From contig DATJNS010000333.1 of the NCBI GenBank assembly GCA_035507915.1, forward strand, positions 1 to 17,400: a DNA stretch of 17,400 nt. The letters are read 5' to 3'. Position numbers and translations under genes: made by a program. Below, in pieces: positions 15,580 to 17,400 of the stretch (the first letter of the stretch is position 1; every line of letters starts with the position of its first letter). The stretch is from JACQAI01 sp035507915 (lineage in GTDB: Bacteria; Pseudomonadota; Alphaproteobacteria; Elsterales; Elsteraceae). The notes below the pieces were generated by a model. That model saw only the letters and a list, made by a program, of their open reading frames with translations, was not told where the DNA came from and ran no database searches.

Positions 15580-17310
15580 ATGGACACCCCGACCGGCACC
15601 AAGCCGAACGAGGCGCAGGACCCGCAGGATCTGACCGACGGCTTCCACCTGATCATCGACGCCCTGAAGCTCAACGGCATCAAGACGATCTATGGCGTGC
15701 CGGGCATTCCGATCACGGATTTCGGTCGCATGGCGCAGGCCGCCGGGATCCGCGTCGTCGCGTTCCGGCACGAGCAGAACGCCGGCAATGCCGCCGCCAT
15801 CGCCGGCTTCCTGACCAAGCAGCCGGGCATCTGCCTCACCGTGTCGGCGCCCGGCTTCCTCAACGGCCTGACGGCGCTCGCCAACGCTACCACCAACTGC
15901 TTTCCCATGATCCTGATCAGCGGCTCGTCCGAGCGCGAGATCGTCGATCTCCAGCAAGGCGATTACGAGGAAATGGATCAGCTCGCGATCGCCAAGCCGC
16001 TGTGCAAGGCGGCCTTCCGCGTGCTGCACGCCGCCGACATCGGCATCGGCATCGCGCGCGCGATCCGCGCCGCGGTGTCCGGCCGTCCGGGCGGCGTCTA
16101 TCTCGATCTGCCCGCCAAGCTGTTCGGGCAGGTGATGAATGCCGACGCCGGCGCGAAGTCGCTGGTCAAGGTCGTCGACCCGGCGCCCGCCCAGATTCCG
16201 GCGCCCGCCGCGGTGACGCGCGCCCTCGACGTGCTGAAGAGCGCCAAGCGCCCGCTGATCATTCTCGGCAAGGGCGCGGCCTACGCCCAGGCCGACGACG
16301 CGATCCGGGCGCTGGTCGAGAAGACCGGCATTCCGTTCCTGCCGATGAGCATGGCCAAGGGCCTGCTGCCCGACACCCACCCGCAATGCGCGGGCGCGGC
16401 ACGCTCGACGGTGCTGCAGCAGTCCGACGTCGTGATGCTGATCGGCGCGCGCCTCAACTGGCTCCTGTCGCACGGCAAGGGCAAGACCTGGGGCGGCCCG
16501 AAGAAATTCATCCAGATCGACATCGACCCGAGGGAAATGGACAGCAACGTCGAGATCGCCGCGCCGCTGGTCGGCGACATCGGCTCGTGCGTCGCCGCCC
16601 TGCTCGACGGCATCGCCAAGAATTGGACGGCGGCGCCGGCCGATTGGACGGGCGCGGTCGCGGCGAAGCGGGAAGAGAACGTCGCCAAGATGGCGCCGCG
16701 GCTGATGAACAACAACTCGCCGATGGACTTCCACGGCGCCCTCGGGGCGCTCCGCACGGTCATCAAGGAGCGGCCGGACGCCATGCTGGTCAACGAGGGC
16801 GCCAACACGCTCGACCTCGCCCGCGGCACCATCGACATGTACCAGCCGCGCAAGCGCATCGACGTCGGCACCTGGGGCGTCATGGGCATCGGCATGGGCT
16901 ATGCGGTCGCCGCCGCCATCGAGACCGGCAAGCGCGTGCTCGCGGTCGAGGGCGACAGCGCCTTCGGCTTCTCCGGCATGGAGGTCGAGACGATCTGCCG
17001 GTACAACCTCCCGGTCTGCATCGTCATCTTCAACAACAACGGCATCTATCGCGGCACCGACGTCAACAGCGTCGGCTCCGATCCCGCGTGGACCACCTTC
17101 GTCAGGGGCGCGCGCTACGACAAGATCATCGAGGCGTTCGGCGGCGTCGGCGTCCAGGCGACGTCGCCCGACGAGCTGAAGCGCGCGGTCGACGCGGCCA
17201 TGGACTCGGGCAAGCCGACCTTGATCAACGCCGTGATCGATCCGGCGGCCGGCAGCGAAAGCGGCCGCATCGGCAACCTCAACCCGCAGAGCGCGCTGCG
17301 CAAGAAATAG
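15580..17310 (+). CDS. oxc: Oxalyl-CoA decarboxylase
   Basis: This 576-residue thiamine-diphosphate enzyme converts oxalyl-CoA to formyl-CoA and CO2 in the cytoplasm. It has the three-domain layout of the family. The N-terminal Pyr domain carries the cofactor-activating glutamate E65 in RHEQNAG, and SGSSEREIVDLQQGDYEEMDQ (114-134) resembles the Oxalobacter enzyme closely. A central domain lies at about 200-345. The C-terminal PP domain has the TPP/Mg motif from GDSAFGFSGME (458-468) to NNNGIY (485-490). The tail SESGRIGNLNPQS also matches oxalyl-CoA decarboxylases, where it closes over the active site. Its length is near the 568 residues of the Oxalobacter formigenes enzyme. The ATG at 15580 has GGAGGAG five bases upstream. 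Adjacent frc and oxlT exclude the alternative of acetolactate synthase. Confidence 0.97.
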   Translation: MDTPTGTKPNEAQDPQDLTDGFHLIIDALKLNGIKTIYGVPGIPITDFGRMAQAAGIRVVAFRHEQNAGNAAAIAGFLTKQPGICLTVSAPGFLNGLTALANATTNCFPMILISGSSEREIVDLQQGDYEEMDQLAIAKPLCKAAFRVLHAADIGIGIARAIRAAVSGRPGGVYLDLPAKLFGQVMNADAGAKSLVKVVDPAPAQIPAPAAVTRALDVLKSAKRPLIILGKGAAYAQADDAIRALVEKTGIPFLPMSMAKGLLPDTHPQCAGAARSTVLQQSDVVMLIGARLNWLLSHGKGKTWGGPKKFIQIDIDPREMDSNVEIAAPLVGDIGSCVAALLDGIAKNWTAAPADWTGAVAAKREENVAKMAPRLMNNNSPMDFHGALGALRTVIKERPDAMLVNEGANTLDLARGTIDMYQPRKRIDVGTWGVMGIGMGYAVAAAIETGKRVLAVEGDSAFGFSGMEVETICRYNLPVCIVIFNNNGIYRGTDVNSVGSDPAWTTFVRGARYDKIIEAFGGVGVQATSPDELKRAVDAAMDSGKPTLINAVIDPAAGSESGRIGNLNPQSALRKK

Positions 17311-17345
17311 ATCCGAGATAAGCGACGAGCGAACGGGAGACTCCC

Positions 17346-17400
17346 ATGGGAAAGGCACTGGACGGCGTCCGTATCCTCGATTTCACCCACGTGCAGTCGG
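17346..17400 (+). CDS. frc: Formyl-CoA:oxalate CoA-transferase (5' end only)
   Basis: Only the first 18 codons are in the window, reading MGKALDGVRILDFTHVQS. This matches the N-terminus of Frc (class III CoA-transferase) from Oxalobacter almost position for position, including LDFTHVQ with Q17, an active-site residue in that enzyme. Frc moves CoA from formyl-CoA to oxalate, making the substrate for Oxc. GGGAGA lies six bases before the ATG, and the oxc stop is 35 bases upstream. The alternative is another CaiB/BaiF CoA-transferase, but the context makes Frc very likely. Confidence 0.9.
   Translation, partial: MGKALDGVRILDFTHVQS

Overview
The window is high-GC, gene-dense DNA with short intergenic gaps. 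Its gene content fits an alphaproteobacterium (Rhodospirillales or Hyphomicrobiales type): an aminotransferase-hom-glpX run, a class I PHA synthase, TIGR04372-type glycosyltransferases and an oxalate-degradation locus. The genus cannot be told from this window. I see no tRNA, rRNA, CRISPR array, insertion sequence or phage gene.

Left block, minus strand (1-6225). Reading leftward, a proline-rich OmpA-like lipoprotein is followed by a fold-type I aminotransferase (alaC/dapL-like), homoserine dehydrogenase (hom), class II fructose-1,6-bisphosphatase (glpX) and pyrimidine monooxygenase (rutA, cut by the left edge). All five are co-directional. Aminotransferase, hom and glpX are separated by only 2 and 20 bases and probably form one operon for aspartate-family amino acids and gluconeogenesis. 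rutA opens the uracil-degradation (Rut) pathway, and the other rut genes are expected beyond the left edge.

Middle block (6453-13229). A class I PHA synthase (phaC) diverges from the lipoprotein gene. It is followed by an unfamiliar lipoprotein built from two diverged copies of one domain, a SAM-methyltransferase-like protein, a convergent TIGR04372-family glycosyltransferase, and a divergent probable sugar O-methyltransferase. The last three look like a small accessory set that makes or decorates a cell-surface glycan. The duplicated lipoprotein is the least explained gene in the window.

Right block (13284-17400). This is a complete-looking oxalate catabolism locus: an OxlT-like oxalate/formate antiporter on the minus strand, and a divergent GntR/FCD regulator, oxalyl-CoA decarboxylase (oxc) and formyl-CoA:oxalate CoA-transferase (frc, cut by the right edge). 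Oxalate would enter in exchange for formate, be activated to oxalyl-CoA by Frc, and be decarboxylated by Oxc to formyl-CoA, which Frc recycles. The divergent region holds a palindrome overlapping a promoter-like -10 element, a good candidate for the GntR operator.

The window contains no obviously new multi-gene system. The best leads for novelty are the duplicated lipoprotein and the glycan-type genes beside it.
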